A DNA stretch of 62,669 bases. Origin: a virus. The stretch covers positions 1-62,669 of IMG/VR virus record IMGVR_UViG_3300023184_000123. One strand, given 5' to 3'. A program made the translations under genes and the position numbers. Under the pieces are notes generated by a model. That model ran no database searches. It was not told where the DNA came from and saw only the letters and a program-made list of their open reading frames with translations. Below are positions 36,693 to 43,848 of the stretch, in pieces (the first letter of the stretch is position 1; every line of letters starts with the position of its first letter).

Positions 36693-36855
36693 AACAGGAT
36701 CGTTGTCTACTTTTTGTTTTTATCGAGGAGACTTGTCGAAACTCCTCTATCTAATCCTATACATGCTGACAACCTTCAAAGCCCTTTCAGGCTCCAGCTG
36801 TCAGCATAAGATTAGCGTTCCATTGTAATATGTAGTTGCTGTACCGATCCTAAAA
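36693..36855 (-). repeat. Covarying RNA element, copy 2, with large internal insert
   Basis: The terminal stem is GGATCG/CGATCC with the same TTTTAGGAT and ATCCTGTT flanks. The 120-base insert holds a perfect 9-bp stem (ATGCTGACA/TGTCAGCAT) around an inner AGCC hairpin, and a GAGGAG/CTCCTC hairpin followed by ATAAAAAC. This is the best candidate for a separate small RNA linked to the TROVE-like protein. Confidence 0.6.
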
Positions 36856-36885
36856 CTTCTTAGCAAGTTTCCTTGCTATGCGACT

Positions 36886-36914
36886 ATTATAGTACAAACA
36901 ACATGTGTTGTCTA
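36886..36914 (-). promoter_or_regulatory. Sigma-70-like promoter for the TROVE-like gene
   Basis: TAGACA, 17 bases, TATAAT on the minus strand. Transcription would start near 36878, giving a leader of about 265 bases containing element copies 1 and 2. Confidence 0.65.
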
Positions 36915-36926
36915 TACATTTTGGTG

Positions 36927-36984
36927 AAACAGGATACATTTTTCTTCATTTGGATTGAAATAAAATTGCTGTTAGTATCCTAAT
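36927..36984 (-). repeat. Covarying RNA element, copy 3
   Basis: The terminal stem is GGATAC/GTATCC with the conserved AACAGCAA next to the 5' arm (minus strand) and ATCCTGTTT after the 3' arm. It sits between tRNA-Cys and the TROVE-like promoter. Confidence 0.6.
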
Positions 36985-37041
36985 AGGGGCCACTGGTTAG
37001 TGACACATCCACCATCTAGTTAGAATGAACTAGCACATGTT

Positions 37042-37119
37042 TGGAACAACGGGAGGGATTTGAACCCCCGGTTTTCAGGATTTGCAATCCCGTGCATTGG
37101 ACCTCTCTGCCACCGTTGC
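37042..37119 (-). tRNA. tRNA-Cys(GCA)
   Basis: The acceptor is GCAACGG/CCGTTGT, the anticodon loop TTGCAAA, and the discriminator T (U73, typical of tRNA-Cys) with encoded CCA. The last 15 codons of the HldD-like frame lie inside it. Confidence 0.9.
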
Positions 37120-37869
37120 ATTAAATTTGCTCATATCAGCACAAGTGTACTTTTGGTACGAGTCTTTCAAGTTGTTGGGCATGGGAATTGTTTCAACAGG
37201 TACACCAAAACTTTTTGCCACATCCATAAAACTCATTGTGCGCCCAGTTCCCAAGTTCCACAAGCCACTAGGTGTATTATACAAGAAATCCAAGTGTGTG
37301 TCAACCAGTTTAGACACATGCACAAAGTCTCTTAGATAGTGTTCACTGCCTTCAAAAACTTGTATGCGTCCTTGTGTTTCAGCTTGGCGTTTGAATTGCA
37401 TAAACGGACTGGCTTGGTTGCCTTTGTGTTCTTCACCTTCAGGACCATACACATTAAAATAACGGAAACCTTGTACTACACTGCCGCTGGGATGATCTCG
37501 CACATAGCGTTCGAACAAGTATTTGCTCCATGCATAAGGAGTACGTGGATCCACAGGAGCATCTTCTCTAAATGTACTGGTTAACCCGTAAACACTTGCT
37601 GTACTTGCGTATTGGAAGTTAACTCCGTACGTTTTACAAGCATCATACAGCTGGCGACTGAAATCAAAGTTCTGTCGCAACACTTTATCTATATCTCTTT
37701 CAGTTGTGCTGCTGATGGCCCCAATATGTATAACCCAATCTTGTTCCATTACGCTGGGAAAATTACCGTCGCCCCAATCGTATGTACTCACAGTGTGTCC
37801 AGCAGACTCCAGTGCTGTCAGCACACGACTACCAATAAAACCTTTATGGCCTGTTAACAGTATGTTCAT
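37075..37869 (-). CDS. hldD: ADP-heptose epimerase-like (HldD/RfaD-type) NAD-dependent epimerase, C-terminally truncated
   Basis: The 264-residue protein is a short-chain epimerase: TGHKGFIGS (NAD-binding), YASTASVYG (Ser/Thr) and YAWSKYLFER (YxxxK). The C-terminal NLKDSYQKYTCADMSKF matches the end region of HldD. Family members are about 310 residues. Here the frame enters the tRNA-Cys gene and stops there, so about 30 terminal residues are missing and the last ones are encoded by tRNA sequence. It forms an operon with the cupin and HldE-like genes. Confidence 0.8.
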   Translation of the reverse strand: MNILLTGHKGFIGSRVLTALESAGHTVSTYDWGDGNFPSVMEQDWVIHIGAISSTTERDIDKVLRQNFDFSRQLYDACKTYGVNFQYASTASVYGLTSTFREDAPVDPRTPYAWSKYLFERYVRDHPSGSVVQGFRYFNVYGPEGEEHKGNQASPFMQFKRQAETQGRIQVFEGSEHYLRDFVHVSKLVDTHLDFLYNTPSGLWNLGTGRTMSFMDVAKSFGVPVETIPMPNNLKDSYQKYTCADMSKFNATVAERSNARDCKS

Positions 37870-38225
37870 TTTTGATTGTCGCCTTTGCCCACACGATAGT
37901 TGTCTTCCACACTGTCTGCTGTGCTGACTTCGATAACTGTGCCTTCTTCAACGCATATCAACTGATGCGGCTCCAACGGTTTGTTTCGCCAAGTGTCGCC
38001 GGGTTTGAGCACAGTAGTTGTTTGATCAGCATTTGCAGTTTCAATACTGGTCACAGTGAACAAACCGTCCAACACATACCAGGTTTCGTCTTTGACAGCA
38101 TGAAAGTGCATGCTGAACTTGGCGCCCGTGTTGAACTTCATAAGTTTGCCACAGTAGTGTTCGTTGGTGGCCCAGATCAATTCGTGGCCCCAGCCTTTTG
38201 GTACTAACCCTGATAATTGTGTCAT
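37866..38225 (-). CDS. Cupin-fold protein
   Basis: The 119-residue protein has the two cupin motifs: SMHFHAVKDETWYVLDG (HxH...E) and KPLEPHQLICVEEGTVIE (late His). This is typical of sugar-phosphate isomerase-like cupins. It overlaps both neighbours by 4 bases, within a heptose-sugar operon, so an activated-sugar role is likely but not specific. Confidence 0.75.
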   Translation of the reverse strand: MTQLSGLVPKGWGHELIWATNEHYCGKLMKFNTGAKFSMHFHAVKDETWYVLDGLFTVTSIETANADQTTTVLKPGDTWRNKPLEPHQLICVEEGTVIEVSTADSVEDNYRVGKGDNQK

Positions 38226-38983
38226 CCTATTTCCTCTAGTGTTGGAGCATAAACTCCCAAATGTTGCACAGTGACCGCACTCGCTGCATTGGCGAATGTA
38301 ATGGCTTTTTTGATATCTCCAGTGTCAAGATACTGGTAAGCTAATGCAGACAAAAAGGTATCACCTGCACCAGTCACATCCACCACTTCTACACTGGGCG
38401 CAGCAACATCTATATCATGATGAACAGCACTGGCGCCTCGACTGCCTCTAGTGACAATTAATCCGGTGCATTCACTTTTAATTCTGCTGTGTTCTAATTC
38501 GTTAATCTTTACCCAGGCACCCTGCATACGTGCTAGGTCTGTTTTCTTAGTGTCGATAAAGATAGGAATACTCAATGCAATCAGCTCTTCGATTAGTTCG
38601 TAGCTGACTGTGCCTTTGTTGTAGTCACTGATTACCACAGCATCGTACACATGGGGGATTGCAGTTTCAAATGTGATAGGCGTTGATTCAACATCCGAAT
38701 CAATACGAACAATCTGTTGTCGACTACGTTCGTCAAGGAGCCTAGTTTTGACACTGGTTTCACCATGCAAATAATTAACGTCACAGCCCAAGGCTTCTAA
38801 GTTGTTGGCCACATTACCAGCCATGCCAGCACGAGTTTCTGTGCGAGTAGGAACAAACACAGGAACAGGAGCTTCGGGGCTTAGTCTATCGATGGTACCA
38901 TACTGGTACACATCAGTACAGTTATCGCCTATTAGCAATATCTTGAATTGTGTTTGTTGTTGAGTATTCACCGACTCTGTCAT
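38222..38983 (-). CDS. HldE/RfaE kinase domain-like (PfkB family) protein
   Basis: The 253-residue protein shows LLIGDNCTDVY, TRAGMAGNVANNLEALG and VVDVTGAGDTFLSALA. The GAGD segment is the catalytic base region of PfkB/ribokinase enzymes. It matches the heptose-7-phosphate kinase half of HldE, but is shorter by about 60 residues. The separate nucleotidyltransferase gene overlaps it by 62 bases. Confidence 0.8.
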   Translation of the reverse strand: MTESVNTQQQTQFKILLIGDNCTDVYQYGTIDRLSPEAPVPVFVPTRTETRAGMAGNVANNLEALGCDVNYLHGETSVKTRLLDERSRQQIVRIDSDVESTPITFETAIPHVYDAVVISDYNKGTVSYELIEELIALSIPIFIDTKKTDLARMQGAWVKINELEHSRIKSECTGLIVTRGSRGASAVHHDIDVAAPSVEVVDVTGAGDTFLSALAYQYLDTGDIKKAITFANAASAVTVQHLGVYAPTLEEIG

Positions 38984-39323
38984 AAAATATCACTTGATCA
39001 ACATGTTGTTGTGCCACTATACTTTTGCCCCGCCAGTCACTGCCCTTGACCATGATGTTGGGTTTGTACAGTTTAATTAAATCCACTAACTCTTCACGTG
39101 TGTTAAAGATCTCAACATGGTCTACACATTTTAAACTGTTCAGCATGAACTGTCTATCAGTTTGAGTGTTTATGGGACGAGTAGCACCTTTGAGTTCTTT
39201 CACACGAGCGTCGGAATCTATACAAACCAAAAGATAGTCACCTTGACTTTTTGCATAGTGCAACATTTCTAAATGTCCACGATGCAAGATATCAAATGTT
39301 CCGTTTACAATTACTTTGGTCAT
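38922..39323 (-). CDS. HldE/RfaE nucleotidyltransferase domain-like protein
   Basis: The 133-residue protein has the nucleotidyltransferase motif NGTFDILHRGHLEML (HxGH) and KGSDWRGKSIV, as in the adenylyltransferase half of HldE, which makes ADP-heptose. Kinase and transferase are one fused protein in most bacteria and are split here. Together with the HldD-like gene, this covers three of the steps to ADP-L-glycero-D-manno-heptose. Confidence 0.85.
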   Translation of the reverse strand: MTKVIVNGTFDILHRGHLEMLHYAKSQGDYLLVCIDSDARVKELKGATRPINTQTDRQFMLNSLKCVDHVEIFNTREELVDLIKLYKPNIMVKGSDWRGKSIVAQQHVDQVIFYDRVGEYSTTNTIQDIANRR

Positions 39324-39329
39324 AATATT

Positions 39330-39404
39330 TGGTACCTGGACACGGTTTCGAACCGCGGACCCTTTCCGTGTAAAGGAAACGCTCTACCCCTGAGCTATCC
39401 AGGC
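39330..39404 (-). tRNA. tRNA-Val(TAC)
   Basis: The acceptor is GCCTGGA/TCCAGGT, the anticodon loop TTTACAC, the T arm CGCGG TTCGAAA CCGTG, with A73 and encoded CCA. It lies 7 bases from the omega-like gene. Confidence 0.95.
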
Positions 39405-39411
39405 AATGTTT

Positions 39412-39693
39412 TTATCGGTGGTACTTGGCCTTGTGATCAATATTGCGATCTCCGGGTTCGTTAAATTTGATCTTCTTCATGTAGCCAGCATCAAGTTTTC
39501 CTTCTTGGAACTCTAACAATGCAGTAACAGCTGAATGCAAGTGTTCAAATTTTTCACTGTCTCGATTCTGTCGACGAATTTCACGTGCTCTAGCAGAAGC
39601 CATGATCACAAGATTGAACCTGTTGCCACCACTCTGTTCAACACACAAATCAGTATCGAGTTCTGGACTACGACTTTGAGTTTTTTTAATCAT
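39412..39693 (-). CDS. rpoZ: RNA polymerase omega-subunit-like protein
   Basis: The 93-residue protein contains GGNRFNLVIMASARAREIRR, followed after a short gap by SAVTALLEFQEGKL. These correspond to the GNRFxLVxxAxxRARQL and AxxEIxxGKL conserved parts of bacterial omega. Omega assists beta-prime folding and binds ppGpp in proteobacteria. A phage copy could alter host polymerase assembly or promoter choice. A sigma-70-type promoter lies at 39725. Confidence 0.75.
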   Translation of the reverse strand: MIKKTQSRSPELDTDLCVEQSGGNRFNLVIMASARAREIRRQNRDSEKFEHLHSAVTALLEFQEGKLDAGYMKKIKFNEPGDRNIDHKAKYHR

Positions 39694-39724
39694 AATTTAC
39701 CTTAGTACCCTTTGTTAAAATGTT

Positions 39725-39753
39725 ATTATACACAGTGTTTGTAACAAAGTCAA
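39725..39753 (-). promoter_or_regulatory. Sigma-70 promoter for the omega-like gene
   Basis: TTGACT, 17 bases, TATAAT on the minus strand, 31 bases before the start codon. Confidence 0.75.
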
Positions 39754-39777
39754 CTTCAAAAATAGTACAAACACAAA

Positions 39778-40854
39778 CTATCCAATAATTTTTAAAACTT
39801 CTAAAAACGTATCTTTATAGGATACATTTCGTTTTTCATCCAGCATTTCCATATTTTCAATAAGTTTTTGAAATTTGCCCGGAACTTCAGGATGAGATTT
39901 TAACAAACGAGTTATAATATGATCAGTTCCAAACTTGTCTTCAATATGCTTTCTCAATTGTAACGGAGTAGCATCTATGCCCCATGTACCAAAGCATGGA
40001 CTAACTTGCAATCCAGAAAACTCATTGCTTCTGCTAGGCCATGATCTTTTTGAATGCCACGTTTCTAATTCTTTAAAATAAAAGATATTCATGGGATTAG
40101 CTGTAAACTGTATGTAAAAGCCCAGCTTGTCTTTTAATATACTATCATAGTGTAGCATGTTATGCTCTACTTTCTTCCAACTCAGTGGCCAACGTATGTA
40201 ATCAAACTGCTCATTCATTCCATCTATGCTGAATGCAAGATCGACCTGTTTAAATGTTGACCATAATTCTATTAATTCAGAATCTGGCAAAATACTACCG
40301 TTTGTGTTATAGAACACTTCTACATTTGACGGGGTAGTTACACGTTTCAAAAAATCTACATTGTGTTCACTGAGTAATGGTTCTCCACCCACAAAATCCA
40401 AACGGGTAAGTTTATCAAAGTTAGTAAAAGATATTAACTTTTGATATTGAAGCGAATAATTTTTTAATTTAGCATTAGGGTTATTTTGTTTCTGCCAAAG
40501 ACTACTAGAATGCGGCCCACAGATTGTACATGCCGCATTACATGTTAAATCGATCTGTACCGCAATGTGGTACATATCACCGTCCACTGCATCTTCTGGT
40601 ATAGAAGTTTTGGCAACTTGTCTATGACTGACTCCGTATTGGTTTTGCTCGCGTCCAAGACACTCATGGCAATTTTTTTCAGTATCGGAAAGTACATTTT
40701 TTGTAAACTGTCGTCTAACTGAAGTTAGTTGTATTTTATGTTCTATAGGCGTGGTACTTGGAGCAATCCAACAGCATGGCTGATACACAATGTTGCCATC
40801 TTTTTCAAGGAAACGAAAAGAGTTACTTAGTTTTCTACAAAATTCATTGGCCAT
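39778..40854 (-). CDS. Radical SAM/SPASM-type protein
   Basis: The 358-residue protein has an N-terminal QPCCWI and ENCHECLGRE cysteine set, then CNAACTIC and DFVGGEPLLSE, the plan of the N-terminal-cysteine subfamily. It ends just before the omega-like promoter. Its start is 17 bases from the initiator-like tRNA at 40872. Substrate unknown. Confidence 0.9.
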   Translation of the reverse strand: MANEFCRKLSNSFRFLEKDGNIVYQPCCWIAPSTTPIEHKIQLTSVRRQFTKNVLSDTEKNCHECLGREQNQYGVSHRQVAKTSIPEDAVDGDMYHIAVQIDLTCNAACTICGPHSSSLWQKQNNPNAKLKNYSLQYQKLISFTNFDKLTRLDFVGGEPLLSEHNVDFLKRVTTPSNVEVFYNTNGSILPDSELIELWSTFKQVDLAFSIDGMNEQFDYIRWPLSWKKVEHNMLHYDSILKDKLGFYIQFTANPMNIFYFKELETWHSKRSWPSRSNEFSGLQVSPCFGTWGIDATPLQLRKHIEDKFGTDHIITRLLKSHPEVPGKFQKLIENMEMLDEKRNVSYKDTFLEVLKIIG

Positions 40855-40871
40855 TTTTTGTTTCCTTGTTT

Positions 40872-40947
40872 TGGTTGCGGGACTTGGATTCGAACCACCG
40901 ACCTCTAGGTTATGAGCCTAGCCAGATACCACTTCTAACACTCTGCG
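40872..40947 (-). tRNA. tRNA-Met(CAT), degenerate initiator-like
   Basis: The anticodon arm CTAGG CTCATAA CCTAG is perfect. The acceptor CGCAGAG against TCCCGCA shows the C1xA72 mismatch of initiators, but also two internal mismatches, and the T stem is weak. It could be a decayed copy of the tRNA at 43600. Confidence 0.6.
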
Positions 40948-40953
40948 TCAACT

Positions 40954-41027
40954 TGGTGGAGGATAACAGAATCGAACTGTTACGAAGACCTTGCAAAGGT
41001 CCCAGGCTCCCATTACATCAATCCCCC
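40954..41027 (-). tRNA. tRNA-Ala(TGC)
   Basis: The acceptor is GGGGGAT/ATCCTCC with the G3-U70 alanine identity pair. The anticodon loop is TTTGCAA and CCA is encoded. Confidence 0.95.
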
Positions 41028-41032
41028 AAACT

Positions 41033-41109
41033 TGGTCGGAGTACAAGGATTCGAACCTTGGACCCCCTGGTCCCAAACCAGGTGCGCTACCAGACTGCGC
41101 TACACTCCG
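41033..41109 (-). tRNA. tRNA-Pro(TGG)
   Basis: The acceptor is CGGAGTG/TACTCCG, the anticodon stem-loop CCTGG TTTGGGA CCAGG, with encoded CCA. Confidence 0.95.
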
Positions 41110-41115
41110 AAAAAC

Positions 41116-41189
41116 TGGAGCGGGGTGCGAGAATCGAACTCGCGCTATCAGCTTGGAAGGCTGAAATCCTACCATTAAATGAACCCCGC
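41116..41189 (-). tRNA. tRNA-Gly(TCC)
   Basis: The acceptor is GCGGGGT/ACCCCGC, the loop CTTCCAA, U73, with encoded CCA. Confidence 0.95.
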
Positions 41190-41190
41190 A

Positions 41191-41284
41191 CACTTTATTA
41201 AAATACATTCATGGCTTTTGCTACGCTGGTGCCCTGTCCTTACTACCCATCTTATAGATAAGTTAAATGTATTTTAATAAAGTG
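41191..41284 (-). ncRNA. Structured non-coding element closed by a 19-bp inverted repeat
   Basis: Positions 41191-41209 and 41266-41284 are perfect inverted repeats of 19 bases enclosing 56 bases. No ORF or tRNA fits inside. It lies directly upstream of tRNA-Gly on the minus strand and would form a long hairpin in the tRNA precursor. Confidence 0.55.
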
Positions 41285-41490
41285 TCCGGCCACTCACACC
41301 ACATGAGCCCCGGACTGAGCAGTTACTCTGTCCATAACATTTGTTCTTCTGGAAAGGTGCTAAACCTCACCCAATGCGTTCCCGCCACTCTTCAGCAGAG
41401 TACGGATGGTCATGGCATTGAATACCCAGCACTCTCTATGGTGACTGCCCCACCCACTTTCTTAACGGAAAAAGTGTAATCCGGGTTTCC
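41285..41490. other. Non-coding stretch between inverted repeat and tRNA-Thr
   Basis: About 200 bases without an ORF. A GTCCGG/CCGGAC pair (41284-41318) could form a hairpin. Nothing else is recognised. Confidence 0.4.
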
Positions 41491-41564
41491 TGGTGCCCCG
41501 TGACAGAATCGAACTGCCAATACCTGATTACAAAACAGGTGTTATACCACTTAACTAACAGGGC
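41491..41564 (-). tRNA. tRNA-Thr(TGT)
   Basis: The acceptor is GCCCTGT/ACGGGGC, the loop TTTGTAA with one T-T mismatch at the base of the loop, with encoded CCA. Confidence 0.9.
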
Positions 41565-41569
41565 CTATT

Positions 41570-42613
41570 TTAATTTATCTGTTTGATGTGTATGATATTA
41601 TTTTTCACAATAGAAATTGTGTCTCCTAAATCATAACCTTTAGTCATGTCATCAAACTGTTCTTTTTTAATGTTTATGGACTGACAACACACCACTGTGT
41701 TACATGGATAACCAATCTCTTCATACCGGTGTGCTTTGAGTCTTTGAATAAACACTCGTCTTGTTTCTGAATCGTGTATTTCCATCAGTGTGGATTCCAT
41801 CACATTGCCCAGCACAATGTCATTGTTGTCATCGTAGCAACAGGGATACAAGTCACCGTTGGGTGCAATAAAAACTTCTTTTTCCACACGCATTAACAAT
41901 GGGCAATCCAGTGTGGTTTGATCCACATTGATTCTGGCTCTGCCTGAAGTGATCAAACCACGTTCAGCCCATAAACCACTTTTACTGTGCTTGATAAAGA
42001 TGTCATCCGGCACAAATTTTCTAAGACTTTTCACAGTTTCTTCATATGTACTGAACGGAATCTTTCGCTTGTACTGATCCGGTTTGGTTTGCATAAACGC
42101 ATTCACACTTACAGTGTATTCAAACGCTGTCATCACATTAATAGAAAAATCAAATTTTGGATCATACACCGCACGTAGTTCTAAAAACTTTTTTACATTT
42201 TTAATAACGCCAGCATAGCTGATACCCTTGACAGCTTTGTAACTCTTGGCATCATGTCCATCAATATTGACCTGTATGCTACTGAGCAGCTTTTCTTCCA
42301 GCAAGGGTTTTGCTATCTTTGCTGACATTAGGCCAAAGTTGCTCAACAAGTTAAGTGCTGTGTTGGGTAACTTGGCTCGGATGTAGCGCACAATTTCCAA
42401 AAATTCAGGATGATACAATGCCTCGCCATTTTCGCTGAGATGTATCATTTTGATTGGATTTGGAAACGCAGGATCAGCTGCTTCGTCGATGATCTTCTTT
42501 ACCACATCAAACGGCATGTCAAAATTGTGTTTGGTGCCACGCGATGTGGGACACCAAATACAAGTGGCGTTACAGCGATTGGACAATGCTAGATTGATGC
42601 AATCAATTGACAT
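41570..42613 (-). CDS. Radical SAM/SPASM protein
   Basis: The 347-residue protein has CNATCIWC at residues 14-21, HLSENGEALYHP in the GEP position and a SPASM-type C-terminus (CPLLMRVEKEVFIAPNGDLY then CC, later CNTVVCC). This C-terminus is typical of peptide- or protein-modifying enzymes. It lies within the tRNA bank, 5 bases from tRNA-Thr. Confidence 0.9.
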   Translation of the reverse strand: MSIDCINLALSNRCNATCIWCPTSRGTKHNFDMPFDVVKKIIDEAADPAFPNPIKMIHLSENGEALYHPEFLEIVRYIRAKLPNTALNLLSNFGLMSAKIAKPLLEEKLLSSIQVNIDGHDAKSYKAVKGISYAGVIKNVKKFLELRAVYDPKFDFSINVMTAFEYTVSVNAFMQTKPDQYKRKIPFSTYEETVKSLRKFVPDDIFIKHSKSGLWAERGLITSGRARINVDQTTLDCPLLMRVEKEVFIAPNGDLYPCCYDDNNDIVLGNVMESTLMEIHDSETRRVFIQRLKAHRYEEIGYPCNTVVCCQSINIKKEQFDDMTKGYDLGDTISIVKNNIIHIKQIN

Positions 42614-42615
42614 GA

Positions 42616-42831
42616 TTATTCCGCGCTGACAGCACTGGTGTTGGTGACTTGATAGCCACTGGCGCCGCGTGGTGCATTCTTGTCACGACTAGGAGTTTTG
42701 ATAACAACCTCACTGCATAACTGTGCGTCGATCATGGCACGTTTCCACGCATTACGCTGTACTGGATCCACAATAGATGCTAGCAGGGTCTTTGTGGTTT
42801 TTTTCAATTTGAATGTCTTAGTGGGTTTCAT
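42616..42831 (-). CDS. Small basic hypothetical protein
   Basis: The 71-residue protein starts with a lysine/threonine-rich segment (KPTKTFKLKKTTKTLLAS) after AAAGGTAAAAC. It precedes the radical SAM gene by two bases in one operon. A role as a substrate peptide or nucleic-acid binder is possible but unsupported. Confidence 0.6.
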   Translation of the reverse strand: MKPTKTFKLKKTTKTLLASIVDPVQRNAWKRAMIDAQLCSEVVIKTPSRDKNAPRGASGYQVTNTSAVSAE

Positions 42832-42851
42832 GTTTTACCTTTTATTAAATT

Positions 42852-42941
42852 TGGCGGAACGAAAGAGACTCGAACTCTTAAAGCGGCTTTCACCACTCGA
42901 CGGATTAGCAATCCGCTCCAATACCATTATGGGACCGTTCC
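42852..42941 (-). tRNA. tRNA-Ser(GCT)
   Basis: Class II tRNA with a long variable arm, acceptor GGAACGG/TCGTTCC, loop TTGCTAA, G73 and encoded CCA. Confidence 0.95.
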
Positions 42942-42946
42942 AAATC

Positions 42947-43087
42947 TTATCTTGTTATTGCACGTATTAATTTATGCCAGTAATATCTCACACCTCGCCA
43001 AGTTGGCGCAGTATCCCAATTCCAGGCAAATCCCACTTCGTTGGGAATATTGCGGTATGCTTTATCGATAACTTCTTTGGGTGTCAT
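42947..43087 (-). CDS. Small hypothetical protein between tRNAs
   Basis: From ATG 43087, after AAAGGAAAAC, a 46-residue protein MTPKEVIDKAYRN... with a WRGVRYYWHKLIRA tail. It lies between tRNA-Leu and tRNA-Ser, suggesting co-transcription. Function unknown. Confidence 0.5.
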   Translation of the reverse strand: MTPKEVIDKAYRNIPNEVGFAWNWDTAPTWRGVRYYWHKLIRAITR

Positions 43088-43105
43088 ACTGTTTTCCTTT
43101 ACGCA

Positions 43106-43192
43106 TGGTGCGACTGGCCGGAATCGAACCGGCACGCCTGTTAGAGCGAGAGATTTTAAGTCTCTTGTGTCTACCTATTTCACCACAGTCGC
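43106..43192 (-). tRNA. tRNA-Leu(TAA)
   Basis: Class II with a long variable arm, acceptor GCGACTG/CAGTCGC, loop CTTAAAA, encoded CCA. Confidence 0.95.
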
Positions 43193-43212
43193 ATTATTTG
43201 TTACTTGTGCTT

Positions 43213-43241
43213 ATTATACTGCAAGTGTCACACAATGTCAA
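43213..43241 (-). promoter_or_regulatory. Sigma-70 promoter inside the tRNA bank
   Basis: TTGACA, 17 bases, TATAAT on the minus strand, 21 bases before tRNA-Leu(TAA). Confidence 0.8.
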
Positions 43242-43250
43242 CACTTATTT

Positions 43251-43324
43251 TGGCGTACCCACTAGGACTCGAACCTAGACTGACGGTTTTGGAGACCGCG
43301 ATGCTGCCATTACACTATGGATAC
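43251..43324 (-). tRNA. tRNA-Trp(CCA)
   Basis: The acceptor is GTATCCA/TGGGTAC, the loop CTCCAAA, G73 as in tRNA-Trp, with encoded CCA. Confidence 0.95.
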
Positions 43325-43329
43325 ATTGT

Positions 43330-43419
43330 TGGCGGAAGTAGTAGGATTCGAACCCACGGACCCTTTCGAGTCTTCAGTTTTCAAGACTGCTGCCTTAAGC
43401 CATGCTCAGCCATACTTCC
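43330..43419 (-). tRNA. tRNA-Ser(TGA)
   Basis: Class II, acceptor GGAAGTA/TACTTCC, loop CTTGAAA, G73, encoded CCA. Confidence 0.95.
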
Positions 43420-43425
43420 TTTATT

Positions 43426-43511
43426 TGGTGGATGCGGTTGGAGTCGAACCAACAGTGCCGTGAAGCGGGAGATTTACAGTCTCCTGGGGTTACCAGTTTT
43501 CCTACACATCC
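43426..43511 (-). tRNA. tRNA-Tyr(GTA)
   Basis: Class II with a long variable arm as in bacterial tRNA-Tyr, acceptor GGATGTG/CGCATCC, loop CTGTAAA, encoded CCA. Confidence 0.95.
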
Positions 43512-43517
43512 ATATTT

Positions 43518-43593
43518 TGGCTCCCCGAGTACGGATCGAACGTACGACATCTTCGTTAACAGCGAAGCGCAACTACCTCTGTGCTATCGGGGA
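43518..43593 (-). tRNA. tRNA-Asn(GTT)
   Basis: The acceptor is TCCCCGA/TCGGGGA, the loop CTGTTAA, G73, with encoded CCA. Confidence 0.95.
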
Positions 43594-43599
43594 ATTGAT

Positions 43600-43678
43600 T
43601 GGTTGCAGAGGCAGGATTCGCACCTGCGATCTCCAGCTTATGAGACTGGCGAGGACGACTGGACTCCTCTACTCTGCG
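43600..43678 (-). tRNA. Initiator tRNA-fMet(CAT)
   Basis: The acceptor CGCAGAG/CTCTGCA has the C1xA72 mismatch that marks bacterial initiators, with all other pairs intact. The loop is CTCATAA and CCA is encoded. The T loop reads TGCGAAT, an uncommon change at position 55. Confidence 0.85.
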
Positions 43679-43683
43679 ATAAT

Positions 43684-43760
43684 TGGTGCCCTGGGAGAGA
43701 CTCGAACTCTCAGCTTACGGCTTCTAAGACCGCTGTGTTTACCAATTTCACCACCGGGGC
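43684..43760 (-). tRNA. tRNA-Leu(TAG) with short variable loop
   Basis: Leu-type D arm (GTGAAATTGGTAAACAC), loop CTTAGAA, acceptor GCCCCGG/CCAGGGC and encoded CCA. The variable region is only about five bases instead of a long arm. Confidence 0.85.
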
Positions 43761-43764
43761 ATTA

Positions 43765-43848
43765 CATATAAAAACACACTCAAGTCCGCGGCACGGAAGG
43801 CACTATACCCGCAATGGTCTATGACCAGTCCTAATGTGTTTTTATATG
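43765..43848 (-). ncRNA. Structured non-coding element closed by a 14-bp inverted repeat
   Basis: CATATAAAAACACA at 43765-43778 pairs perfectly with TGTGTTTTTATATG at 43835-43848, enclosing 56 bases between tRNA-Leu and tRNA-Glu. No ORF or tRNA fits. Confidence 0.5.

Noticed and set aside
40758-41201. 147-codon plus-strand frame across tRNA-Met to tRNA-Gly
   Set aside because: It covers four tRNA genes antisense and lacks a ribosome-binding site.
43205-43824. Long plus-strand frames across the tRNA bank (188 and 140 codons)
   Set aside because: They run straight through tRNA genes on the opposite strand and owe their openness to tRNA sequence composition.
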